This document shows, piece after piece, positions 46,063-56,274 of a DNA stretch of 64,000 nucleotides. The DNA lies in NCBI GenBank assembly GCA_946807835.1, contig OX327683.1, positions 19,597,001 through 19,661,000 on the forward strand. The letters run 5' to 3'. How positions within the stretch are numbered: position 1 is the first letter of the stretch; every line of letters begins with the position of its first letter. Source of the DNA: Ailanthus altissimus. Its lineage: Eukaryota > Streptophyta > Magnoliopsida > Sapindales > Simaroubaceae. Both the position numbers and the translations under genes were made by a program. The notes beneath the pieces were generated by a model. That model was not told the DNA's origin, did not search any database, and saw only the letters and a list, made by a program, of their open reading frames with translations.

Positions 46063-49000
46063 TTAACCATCTATTATGATGTTAAGCTTGTTCTTCAGTT
46101 TATCAAATCTTTCTGCTGGCAGTGCCTTTGTCATTATGTTTACAATTTGGTCCTCGGATAGAATGTACTCAATTTCTAATTCACCATTTGCCACATTGTC
46201 TCGAATGAAATGCACATTAATTTCGATGTGCTTTGTCCTTCCATGGAAGATTGGATTTGCAGTCAATGATGCTGCATTTGTGTTATCATACCAAATTTTT
46301 AGTTTTGAAATCAAGTTTAAATTCAACTCAAAAAGCAGTGAGCATATCCAGGTTAGCTCTGCACTTGTGTGAGCCAAGGCTCTATACTCTGATTCCGCAC
46401 TACTCCTTGTAACCACCTTCTATTTTTTGGAATTCCATGACACTAAATTTTCACAAAAGAAGATGTTGTAACCACTGATTGACTTACTGTCATCACTATC
46501 AGCTATCCAGTCTGCATCTGAGAAGGCTGTCAGTTCTAATTTTCCATTTAATGAGAAATAGAGTCCATAATTAGAGGTGTTTTGGAGATATTTCTGAATT
46601 CTTTTGCTTCCCAACCAGTGCTTTTGCTTTGGTCTCTCCAAAAACTGACTTAGCTTGTTTACACTATAAGCAATTTCTGGTCTGGTTAAGGTGACATATT
46701 GCAGTGTACCAATTACACTCCTATAGAGTGTGTTATCATTGAAGTCTTTGTCTCCTTCTCTCGTGTATTTGATACTGGTACTCATGTGAGTAGTTGATCC
46801 TTTGCAAGTTGCCATTCTAGTTCTTTTTAACAGATCAAGGATATACTTAGTTTGACTTAAGTGCATTCCTTCTTCATTTCTCTTCACTTCAATCCCAAGA
46901 AAGTAGCTAAGAGATCCTAAGATCTTTAGAGAGAACTTGTTGCTTAAGTTCTTTATTATAGTTTCTACTAGTTGCTCATCATTTCCAGTAATGAGTATAT
47001 CATCTACATACACTAGAAGGATGACTAAGCTACTTCTTTCTTTGAGAATAAACAGAGAAGTATCTGATTTCGAGTTCATAAATCCCTAATTCAGCAAGGC
47101 TTCCTTGAGCTTTTCATACTAGGCTCTTAGAGCCTGTTTCAGTCCATACAAAGCCTTATTGAGTCTACAAATATAGTCTGATTTTCTCTTGTCAATGAAT
47201 CCTTTAGGTTGTGAAATGTAGACTTCTTTCAATAGATCTTTATTGAGGAATGTATTGTTGATGTCCACCTGCTTGATATCCCAACCAAAATGCACAGCCA
47301 AGCTTGCTACTATATTAGCAGTGGTTGTTTTGACCACTGGACTGAATGTCTCAGTGTAGTCCACACCAGCTACTTGATGGTATCCCTTGGCCACCAACCT
47401 AGTTTTATATCTAGCTACTGATCCATCTGGTTTGTACTTCACTTTATACACTCACTTATGTCCTATTACTTTCATATTTGGCTTTGGAGGCACCAAGGTC
47501 TAGGTTTAATTCTTAATCAGTGCAGAAAATTCTTCTTTCATAACTCATTTCCACTTTACATCAAATAGTGCCTCATTGCCACTAGAGGGTATAGTGACTG
47601 GATTCTAGTTTTGACTAATGGTAAGATAGATTTTTGGCTTATAGATTCCAGACTTTGATTGTGTTGTCATTGGATGAGTGTTTTCTCTTTGTGGTTGATT
47701 CTGTGTGGTTTCTGATGTATTTGAAGGGCTTGCAGGTATATTTGGTTCTAGAATAGAACTGATTTGTAGGCTAATTATGTTGTGATTGTTAAGTTGCTCA
47801 TGAGCTTCTTCTTGAAATGGCATGTTGCTGGGTGCACCAGGTTAATCTCCATGTAAAGGAAAATGTGAAAGAAGTTGCAGAGTACTGTAAGTTTGTGTTC
47901 TGGTTTGCTGACTATTGGTATTACAGATGGGATTTGACACTAAGGAAAAGTCATTCTCATAAAAAAAAACATGCCTAGATATGAATATCTTTCCAGAGCT
48001 ATCGAGACATCTATAACCCTTGTGCCTAAAGCTGTAACCAATGAAGGTGCATTTTCTTGAGTGAAAATCCAGTTTATTCTTATTGTAATGTCTAAGATAT
48101 TTGGTAGCATGCACATCCAAAGACTTTGAGGTGTTTATATTCTGGTTTCCTTTTGTAAAGCAATTCAAAAGGAGTATAATTTTGGATTACTGGTGAGGGT
48201 AACCTATTGATTAAGTATACAGCAGTTTGAAAAACATCCCACCAATGAACTATAGGCATTTTGGCTTGTGCAAGTAAGCACAATCCAACCTCAACTATGT
48301 GTCTGTGTTTTCTTTCCACCTTTCCATTTTGTTGTGAAGTGTAGGGACAAGTAATCCTATATTGTATTCTATGAGCTTTGAAGTAAGACTCTAGAGGTTT
48401 GAATTCACTTTCCATATCAGTTTGCAGCATTTTTATTTGTGATCCTAGAGTTTTTTTAACTTGTTTTTAAAATTTTAAGAATTTAGTTATGGTCTGATCT
48501 TTGGTTTGCAATGGAATGATCCAAGTAAACCTACTATAGTCATCTACTATGCTAAGGTAGTATTTGAAACCATTCCCTAAGTTCACTAGTGCAGGACCCC
48601 ATAGATCTGAGTAGAGAAGTTCTAATGGGTTTTCAACTTTGAAGTCAGAATCATTAAAGCTCAATTTGTGATTCTTTCCATATTGACATGCTTCACAAAA
48701 CCCTTGTCACAACACAAGTAGTTTTATGAAACTCAACATATAAATCACTGTCATTTATTAGTCTAGATATGCTCAACAAGTTTTTAGTTATCTTAGGTAC
48801 ACACAATACATTTTTGAGTTCCAGATGTTCACCTACAGTAGGATCAGCAATAGACAAATAACATAAACCAATGCAAGTGATAAGGAGTTTTTGTCCATTA
48901 CCTATAGTGAGCATTTGATTACCTCTATATTCTGATCTCACAGCCATGTTATTCATGTCATTTGTAACATGATTAGTTGCCCCATTGTCTAAGTACCATC

Positions 49001-50108
49001 CTTCATCATCATCTTTGTCATGCACAGCAACATAGGCATTGTTTTGAGACTAAGAACTTACTTTGGGGGTGAAATTCTCATCAAACCTGTGCCAACACTC
49101 AGCAGCTTTATGGTTCTTCTTCCAGCAGATCTGATAGATGATTTTTGGTTTGTTCTTGTCATATTGCTGCTTTCCTTTCCCTTTTGCTGTATTTGAACCA
49201 CTATTTTGAGTGTAGCATTGAGTAAAGTTTGGAGAGTTGTTGTTCCTGCCCCCCATTGATTTCTGAGTTTGCACTCTTTTGTTTGGCCCAGGTCCTCATT
49301 GTCCATTGTAGTTCTGGACATTTAGAAACATTCTCTGGTTCTTATAGTTTCCATTTCCTCTTGAGGCTAGGTTTGCTTCAAAGTTTCCCACTTCTTGAGC
49401 ATTTCTTTCATGTCTATTTTCATAGCTTCAAAGATTAACATAGATATCATCAAGGGTCATATCTCCTAACCTTGATGTAATATTCACTGTTACTGGATCA
49501 AAGCTGGAGTCTAATCCCTCGAAAATATATTGAGCTAGGTCTTCATCACTTACTGGTTTTTCCGTCATGGCCAAACTCTCTGCAAGCTTTTTCATCTTGT
49601 TGTAGTACTCAGCAATGCTCAGGTTTTCTTTCTTTGATGTGTTGAGTTGTCTCCTGATTTCAATAAGTCTAGCCTTTGATTGTGAACAATACATCCTCTC
49701 TATAGCTTTTCAAAGTTGAAGAGAGCTTGTACATTCAGTTACTGCATAAATTACTTCCTCACTAAGAGTAGACAATAACCAACTTAGAATGAGCTGATCC
49801 TGTCTTCTCCAAATAGTATAGTGGGGATTGTTGATAGTTATTCTGCCTCGGTTTTCTCCCACTATAACCATAGATCTGGTTGGAGGTATCACAGCTTCAT
49901 CGATGTAATCCTCTAGATCATTTCCCCGAATGAATGGAAGCACTAGAGTCTTCCAGATTATATAGTTATTTTTGTCAAGTTTGGTGCTGACAGTAAATGT
50001 GAGATTGTTTGGTGTTTGGCTAGAGATTTGATTTCCTAGTAAGCTTTGGTTTTTTGTTTCTACTGTTCCTGTGTCATGAGATGTACCGATATTGGCCATT
50101 GCCTTCAT
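46063..50108 (-). pseudogene. Copia polyprotein with few stops (4.8-kb element)
   Basis: Starts MKAMANIGTSHDTG at 50108. Gag carries TKLDKNNYIIWKTLVLPFI. The zinc knuckle reads YQICWKKNHKAAEC, with the first Cys changed to Tyr. The protease reads WYLDNGATNHVTND (DSG/DTG is DNG). Integrase has CEACQYGKNHKL, YSDLWGPA, DDYSRFTW and QNGKVERKHRH. RT has ETFSPVVKTTT, QVDINNTFLNKDL and an intact YVDDILI. RNase H has FSDADWIADSDD and SSAESEYRAL. It ends with HFIRDNVANGELEI and a stop at 46063. In-frame stops include two at normally Trp positions (47119-47121 and near 47086) and one at a normally Gln position (46420-46422). It would encode particle and integration enzymes, but as it stands cannot make the full polyprotein. 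Confidence 0.85.
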
Positions 50109-50117
50109 ACCTCACTT

Positions 50118-50129
50118 GCTTTGATACCA
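50118..50129 (-). other. Primer-binding site of the 4.8-kb Copia element
   Basis: TGGTATCAAAGC on the minus strand, 3 nt from the LTR. Confidence 0.85.
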
Positions 50130-50132
50130 AGA

Positions 50133-50485
50133 TAAATTTTGCAAAAACTGGAGAGCAAACGTTGCTCTGTATTGAGGCACTTTTTCAAGAACAGATGAGA
50201 CTATTGTTTCATTGAATTGGCTTACTTTTACAGCCCTAAGATTATGTTTATATATAGCTATTATTGTACACGTCACAAGCTGAAGTAATGATTACAAAAT
50301 GATGATTTGAAGAATAAAAATGAGTGTGATTTTCTCTACGTTAGCTATGTGCCAAGATGCTCATGAACATTGTTGTATTCTTTTCTATTTTGTTATGTAG
50401 TGTAACTGATTTTGTTTCATTTCTTTCCTTATGTGTCAGCTGAGTTGTCCTTGACTATGCCAGCTCAGAACCTCCATTGTTGACT
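50133..50485 (-). repeat. 5' LTR of the 4.8-kb Copia element
   Basis: Partner of 45697-46049, same 353-bp length. A TATATATAGC stretch (near 50250) is shared by both. Confidence 0.85.
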
Positions 50486-51380
50486 TGGAGAACCTCAATG
50501 GTTCGGTATTTAAAAGAAGGCAATAATGGGACGGTTATATTTTTAAAATTAATGATACGGCAATGATGAGAAAATTATTAATAATATGACCATTAAGTAA
50601 TGGAATGACATTTACTGACAAATATATTAATAAAAGTTGAAAAGGCAAATGAAAAGTTATTTGTGAAATTAGTTTGCAAATAAATCTAAGTGAAAGAAAA
50701 TCAGCATGATATGATATAAGGTTAAAAGCCGATATAAGTATAGAATAGAAATCATGATGATCAGCTATTTCCAATATCGTAAAAAGTCAATTTAGAGGAC
50801 TAGTAAAATACGGGTGATTTGTAGAAGTAATGATAAGACTGATTGAAACTAAAAGATTGTAATTATATCATGGTTGATTTCATAGGTAACCTATAGTTTA
50901 AATTCAACCATAGGGCAGGCATTTTATCTAGGACAATTCCTATTTATGGTTAAAGGAAGAAACCATAATAATTAACATAGGTGATTTTAGTAGCAATCTA
51001 TCATGAAGAGCTAGCCTCTAGAATATGCACTCAGGGCGATTCCCACTAATGGTTAAAGATCAAAGTTGTTATACTCAACACGAGCGACTTAAGGAGCAAC
51101 TTATAATGAAAGCTAATTTCATGAAGTCTACTTGATGGGTTAATTTCTGAGAGGGTGGAAAAGAATAAAACGACATCGGTGAATTTCTAGGGAAATGTTA
51201 AAGATTAGCTGAATAGTTAGCCTAGATATATTGCAAGACAATCCAAGAGGTCTTCAAAGGCGATATTTTTTAGATTTATAGCATGAAGAAACAATAGAGC
51301 CAATTTTCCAAAGGAGAATAGTTTGCTTATTAAAGAGTTATAAGCCTTGGCAAAAGATTATCTTTTTGATCGGCTTAGAG
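50486..51380 (+). repeat. Tat 3' tail with about 105-bp degenerate tandem repeats
   Basis: No ORF. Units starting near 50872, 50980 and 51084 share GATTT-AGGTAACCTAT, GGGCGATTCC-AATGGTTAAAG and AACATAGGTGA-type words, at low identity. Tandem repeats between pol and the 3' LTR are known for Tat/Ogre elements and can seed satellites. Confidence 0.5.
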
Positions 51381-51390
51381 GGGGCATTAT
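51377..51390 (+). other. Polypurine tract of the Tat element
   Basis: AGAGGGGGCA-type purine run a few bases before TGATGCCGGCC, the 3' LTR start. Confidence 0.65.
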
Positions 51391-51917
51391 TGATGCCGGC
51401 CTAAAAATTATAAAGTGGGCCATTTGTCCTTGTATTTTGTCAGACCCAATTGCCTAAATAAGTTATTTGTTATTATAAAAAGTTTTGCTTTATTATGATT
51501 CTTCCCTTTTTAGGATTAGGTTTAAAGTATGATTTTACAGCCTATATAAAGGTTTATTTTTCTCATTATAGGGGATTCATAGAAAAAAATAATACAATAC
51601 AAGCTTTTCAGCTTTTTCTTTAGTTGTTACTCTCGTTCTTTTTATTCAACCAAGGAGATACGTCCTTACTTATTGAAACCTATAACCTTACTGTTAAAGC
51701 TTTGCTTGTTCTTTTCTGCGAAGCACTCAAGCTCTGTAGTTCACTTGTTATCCCATAGCCTAGGTTTAGTTTAAACCTCACTCGATGTTAATCAAATTCA
51801 GCATAGTCTTATTTGAAGAACCTCCCGTCTTAATTTCTCGCAATTTTGAGGCTCACATTGATCTAGCATGGCACTCGACATACACGGATCCTATTCTTGA
51901 ATTTTATAGCACTAACA
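51391..51917 (+). repeat. 3' LTR of the Tat element
   Basis: TGATGCCGGCC to CACTAACA, 527 bp, partner of 12804-13340, followed by GGACT. It contains CCTATATAAAGG near 51541, a TATA box shared with the 5' LTR. Confidence 0.85.
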
Positions 51918-51922
51918 GGACT
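51918..51922. repeat. Right target-site duplication of the Tat element (GGACT)
   Basis: Matches 12799-12803 exactly. Confidence 0.8.
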
Positions 51923-53040
51923 CCATCCAAATAAAGCAAAAGATCTCCAGATGTTTTAGAGTTTATATATCAATTAGGATAAATCTAAGCATGTCCTTGT
52001 AGATTGGCCATTGTTAGCCCCTTGATGAATTGCTTAGGCAACGAACCCTACTCCATGCAAATATATAAAACATAAGAAAAGAATAAAGCAATGACAAAAA
52101 AAGATATGCAGAAAAGAACTCTAATGAAAAGAACTTACAATCTAATCCAGGTAGTTGAGGCCCACAGCAAGGCCCACTATACAGACAATCTAAGCTTTAA
52201 TTCACCATTATTGAAAGGCTTCGATATTAAACAAAGGATCATCATTGAGGCTTACTTGTGGCCCTCGTCATAAAATTCCTCGACATTAATAGATATCATT
52301 GGCAACCAACATTAGCCGAGTTGACCACATATACCCTCCTAAGGCCGACTACTAAACCTTTCAAAAACTAGTAAAAAAATACAAACTGACCGAGGACCAA
52401 GGACCCAAATAGACCCGAAGACTCAAATCGTCCTTGTTCCCAAGCATCTCAGAATATTAATTTTTTTTTATATAAATCCTACTCCTACAATATCAAAATA
52501 AATCTTAAATAGGAAAGTAAATGTATGCCCTAATTCCAAAAAAGACTTTACAAATCAAGAACAGTAAGTCTATAAAATGAAAAACTAAAAACTGGTAAAA
52601 AGGGTTGCTTCTTCTTCTCCACAAAAGGAAATTTTTTTCCATGATCTTTTATTTTTCCCAAATCAATTCTCTCTAAGAAGATTACAACCTCTAAAGGCTT
52701 CGTCCGAACCTTCAAAGGCATCCTCATAAGACTTCAAGGCTTCATCACAACTTCGAAGGTTCCAATATAATATGTTTGCAATCTTTATTTTGTAGAGGCC
52801 CTGCCTTCTTGTACCTTTACTGTAAAAATAATTTTTAATAGTGCATTTGAGTGAACTTATTATACTCAATGAAATAAATGTAGATCTATCTTGAAAGAAT
52901 CACTATAATTTTGTTTCTATCTCTTATTAATTGATTGATTAAGTTTAAATCTCTAAAAGCCTAAATAAATACACATCAATCCTAAGACACACTAACAAAT
53001 GGTCATCTCAACAGCCCATCAAAAGGCCCATTCTTTGTTC
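51923..53040. other. Flank right of the Tat element, nothing firm
   Basis: AT-rich. The small plus ORF at 52091-52273 and minus ORF at 52663-52869 show no recognisable motif. A TCTTCTTCTCC pyrimidine stretch near 52608 could be part of an old LTR. I see no supported gene. Confidence 0.3.
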
Positions 53041-55369
53041 CCCCGTGATAGCCTAAAATATAGGGTTAATGACTAGGTTTCATATTTTAATAATATTTTA
53101 TTATTTTAAATGACTCAAGATTTGAGGTTGTTTAACTTATTTAAGTAGGATTATAATTAATCTTTACACACATGCTTATAATTTTTATTATTTTTTAAAG
53201 TTGAACAATATTTTCTCTCCTCATATATTTTTTTATAGGATAATATGTGAACCTTATTTTTGAGTTGCGTGGATCAGGGCACTGCTTATCGATCTACCAT
53301 CATGTTCAGCAAGCATTAATAGTATACCCTTAACCCGCCCTAATTATTAGGATCGAAGCAAACCTACAAGCACAAACTTTCGATCACTACTGCTGTCAGA
53401 TCTAGCACAACACCACCACTAGCAAACAACTTCTCATGCTCTTCTTATTGAAGCTAATTCTTGTTGTTCCATCAATAGTTTCCATTAACTAGTGACATAT
53501 AACCTAAGCCAAGTTTATTTACTTATTTTCCCCTTCTTTATCTTTGGTGAAGAAAAGAGAAAAGGAAATGTGAACAAAAGAAACTAAAAACAAATCTACA
53601 ACAATGAGGAAAAAAATAGTGAAGACGTGAGTTGAAAAACATTTTAAGAAAAAATTATAGAGAAAAAAAGAAAGTTCATGGCATATCTTCAATTCACGTG
53701 GATTTATGATATTTAATTTTTTTTTAAGTAAAATGCATTACTATGTATTTTCTTCATTGATAGATGAGGTTGAATAATTTTTTGAAGATTCAAAAATGAC
53801 TAAAGAACAATGAGTGAAATATGTAGCTTTTAAATTGAGAAGAGGTGCTAGAGATCAGTGAAATTTAATACAAAACTCTCAACTTTACAGAGGAAAAGAT
53901 GAAATTAGAACATAGAGTCACATGAAGCATTTTTTGAGATCACAATATATTCCCCTTGATTTTTTTTTGAAACATCAAAGGATGAAATATGCCAATGATT
54001 ATATTGTTGAATTTTAAAATTATTTTGGGCATACATATTTTATTAAGAGTGAAGAACTTTTAGTGGATAGATTTTGTTAGTTTTACATTCATACGAATTA
54101 ATATTTTGGTGATAATAAATACCATATTATTATAATATATTAGTCTATTAGATATTAAAGATTTAAACGCCTAAGGGATGCATATTATAAGCAAGCGAAG
54201 TACTTATGGCAATTAAAAACTTTAAGACTTTAACAAAATAGAAGGACTTTTTGAAAATTATATTGACAATTTATGATACTGAATATATGCTCAAACTTCT
54301 TGTCATTAGAAAGATAATTGTATTATCTTTCTAAATTTTTTTACAAAAGTCAGTTCAAAAAGATCTGCCATAAATTATGGCTGAACCACTCAAGAATATA
54401 TAACATAAATAGTGCCAAAAGTACTCGTATAGTTTGGATAACTGGTTTAAATTGGTTATACGATTAAAGACCAATTTGACAACCAGTTTAAACAAAATTA
54501 ACTAGCCAAATTCTAAGCATAAATTGGCTATAACTAATTTAGAACTAGTTATATAGTTTTAGAACCAGTTTGTAAACTGATCATGAGGTTTGGACCCAAC
54601 AATCATATTTTGGATGGAAAAAAGATTGTTTGATTCACTTAATTTGGCTTAATTACCTTAAACACTCTCTTAGTTTTAAAACTACCTGAAAAGCCCATTT
54701 GTTTAGGGGGAATGGGGTGTTCAGGGCATAAAACTTCCCCTGATAAGGATCTTTCAAGTATAAAAAATGGGTACTTAAGGTAGTTTTAAAATTAAGGGGT
54801 GTTTAAGGTAATTAGGTCAAATTAAGGGGATCTAACAGTCCTTTTCTCTTTTTGGATTTGGACCAAAGTAGTTATGAAATTATGAAAAGCGGTTATGCAA
54901 TTCCTAAAAGCGATAATGCAGTTCGGGTGTCACTCTCTATCTCTTATTCTCTTATTTATTGTAATTATTTGTGTTTAACTAATTTATATTTTCTATAATT
55001 GCACAAATTTTTCATGTTAGAGCATTAATTTTTAAAAATTCAATTCACCCCTTTTTTTTAGTTGCTTAACCTAGATTTCAGATTTATAGAAGAAATTTAT
55101 GCTAAGATGAAAAATCAAATTCCTTTAGATCTGATCTATATGCTATTGTTTGTAATTTCTTTTGCTACACAGAATAAATATCAACATCAAAATCCCTTCT
55201 TAAGTGAATATGGATAAACTTATTAAAAAGGTTATTGAAGTTTTAACTAGAAGAATACATAAGATTGTTGTTAAAGGTACTTCTAAGGAAGACATTAAGG
55301 GTAAGTATGGATTGAAGATGTCCTTAAGTATGAAGACGTATCAAACGGTTTAAAAGAAGATGTAGAATA
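53041..55369 (+). repeat. Possible degraded Gypsy LTR and leader
   Basis: 53050-53260 resembles 62440-62640 (GATTTGAGGTT-TTTAACTT-TT followed by TTAATCTTTACA/TA and TTTTATTATTTTTTAAA), so the two may be paired LTR pieces of one old element in which the Copia element at 55370-61989 sits. No primer-binding site is preserved. The region also holds a MITE-like fold-back. Sequence just before 55370 looks like decayed gag but gives no firm motif. Confidence 0.3.
54638..54827. mobile_element. MITE-like fold-back element
   Basis: The first and last about 48 bp are inverted copies: CTTAATTTGGCTTAATTACC and TAAACACTCTCTTAGTTTTAAAACTACCT-type sequence at the left, and its near-complement at the right, about 85% by eye. 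The spacer is under 100 bp and non-coding. A duplication of the target was not resolved. It could also be a hairpin scar of a larger element. Confidence 0.6.
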
Positions 55370-55825
55370 TGTAGGATAAAAATCTTTAATTGGTGAAAGA
55401 ATCACCATAACCAGGATCTCATGGTAAATCATCAAGAAGAATAAAATCGGAAGCGTACCTGAATCCATGGAGGCGCAGAAAAATTAGGGTTGATGCATTC
55501 CACATCTAAACATTTTCTTTATGAGAGAAAAGCTGCCGTCACTCACTGATGAGATGTGAATGAATAATATGTTAGGGTTTGGACTAGGGACCTCAACTTA
55601 TTATTTATAGTATTTTATTTTATTTTATTTTATTTTGGCCCATCATAAAATAAAATAAAATAACTGGGTCTCTACACATTAAAGCCCATGCTATACGTGA
55701 TGCCCTAAAAACCCAATAATAAATAAATTTTATTTGATCACTTTTAATGGGCAACAAAAATAGATAACCAATAATGTACAATTAATTGATATATGTAGGC
55801 CTACTTTAATATATAATACCCAACA
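55370..55825 (-). repeat. 3' LTR of the 6.6-kb Copia element
   Basis: TGTAGGATAAAA to ATACCCAACA. Contains (TTTTA)n next to its complement (TAAAATAAAATAAAA) near 55608-55660, a hairpin also found in the other LTR. Confidence 0.85.
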
Positions 55826-56274
55826 ATCTCCCACTTAGGCCACATATGTCACTTTACAATTGTACATTATCAAATAACTTTATGAGCTCAATATTTGCTA
55901 TCTTAATAAAAGACATCTCTAAACAATCTAGTCCATCAATTATACTAATATAGGATCAAAGCGATCTTCGTTATTTTTCTTGTAACTAGACCCATCAATG
56001 GTCACACACATCAATATAATCAATGACATAGATCAAACATGGATGTGTAGCATAGAAATTTCATACAACGTGATCCCTTAACATGCCTATTTCCAACTGG
56101 TCCTACTTTATAACTCATAAGAGTTCAACAATATATTTTCAAAACTTTATGCAAAACTACAATTGAAAGAATATAATTTTATTTCAGAGTTTTTAATAAA
56201 TAAACAAAGAGTAATACTTTAGTCTGATAAAAAAACATGTCAACTGTAATTGAGTATCAAGAAACAAACTCCCA

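Larger units (their letters stand above)
45697..50485 (-). mobile_element. Copia element, 4.8 kb, inserted in the Tat tail
   Basis: Two 353-bp LTRs (45697-46049 and 50133-50485) differ at about 17 sites by my count, near 95% identity, making this one of the younger insertions. A Met-tRNA site lies inside the right LTR and a purine tract inside the left LTR, so it reads on the minus strand. The coding region keeps the whole Copia domain order with only a few stops. The LTR tips lack clear TG...CA, and the flanks (AGAGC and AGAAC at 3 nt distance) do not give a clean target duplication. Confidence 0.88.
12804..51917 (+). mobile_element. Tat-lineage Ty3/Gypsy element, split by nested insertions
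   Basis: The LTRs at 12804-13340 and 51391-51917 are homologous, and both are flanked on the outside by GGACT (12799-12803 and 51918-51922), a perfect 5-bp target duplication. Between them, in + order, are fragments of gag, protease, RT, RNase H, a second archaeal-type RNase H, integrase and its C-terminal domain, then an antisense ORF region, tandem repeats and a purine tract. The second RNase H and the long tail after pol with an antisense ORF are hallmarks of the Tat lineage (Ogre/Retand/Grande relatives). Five primary insertions break it. Removing them leaves about 12.6 kb. All coding parts carry stops and frameshifts, so it is dead. Confidence 0.88.

Noticed and set aside
12560..51990. 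Similar words left and right of the Tat element (GATCTC-AG-TG-TTTCAGAGTTTA)
   Set aside because: Short, low-identity resemblance between the flanks; the clean GGACT duplication explains the insertion without a longer duplication.
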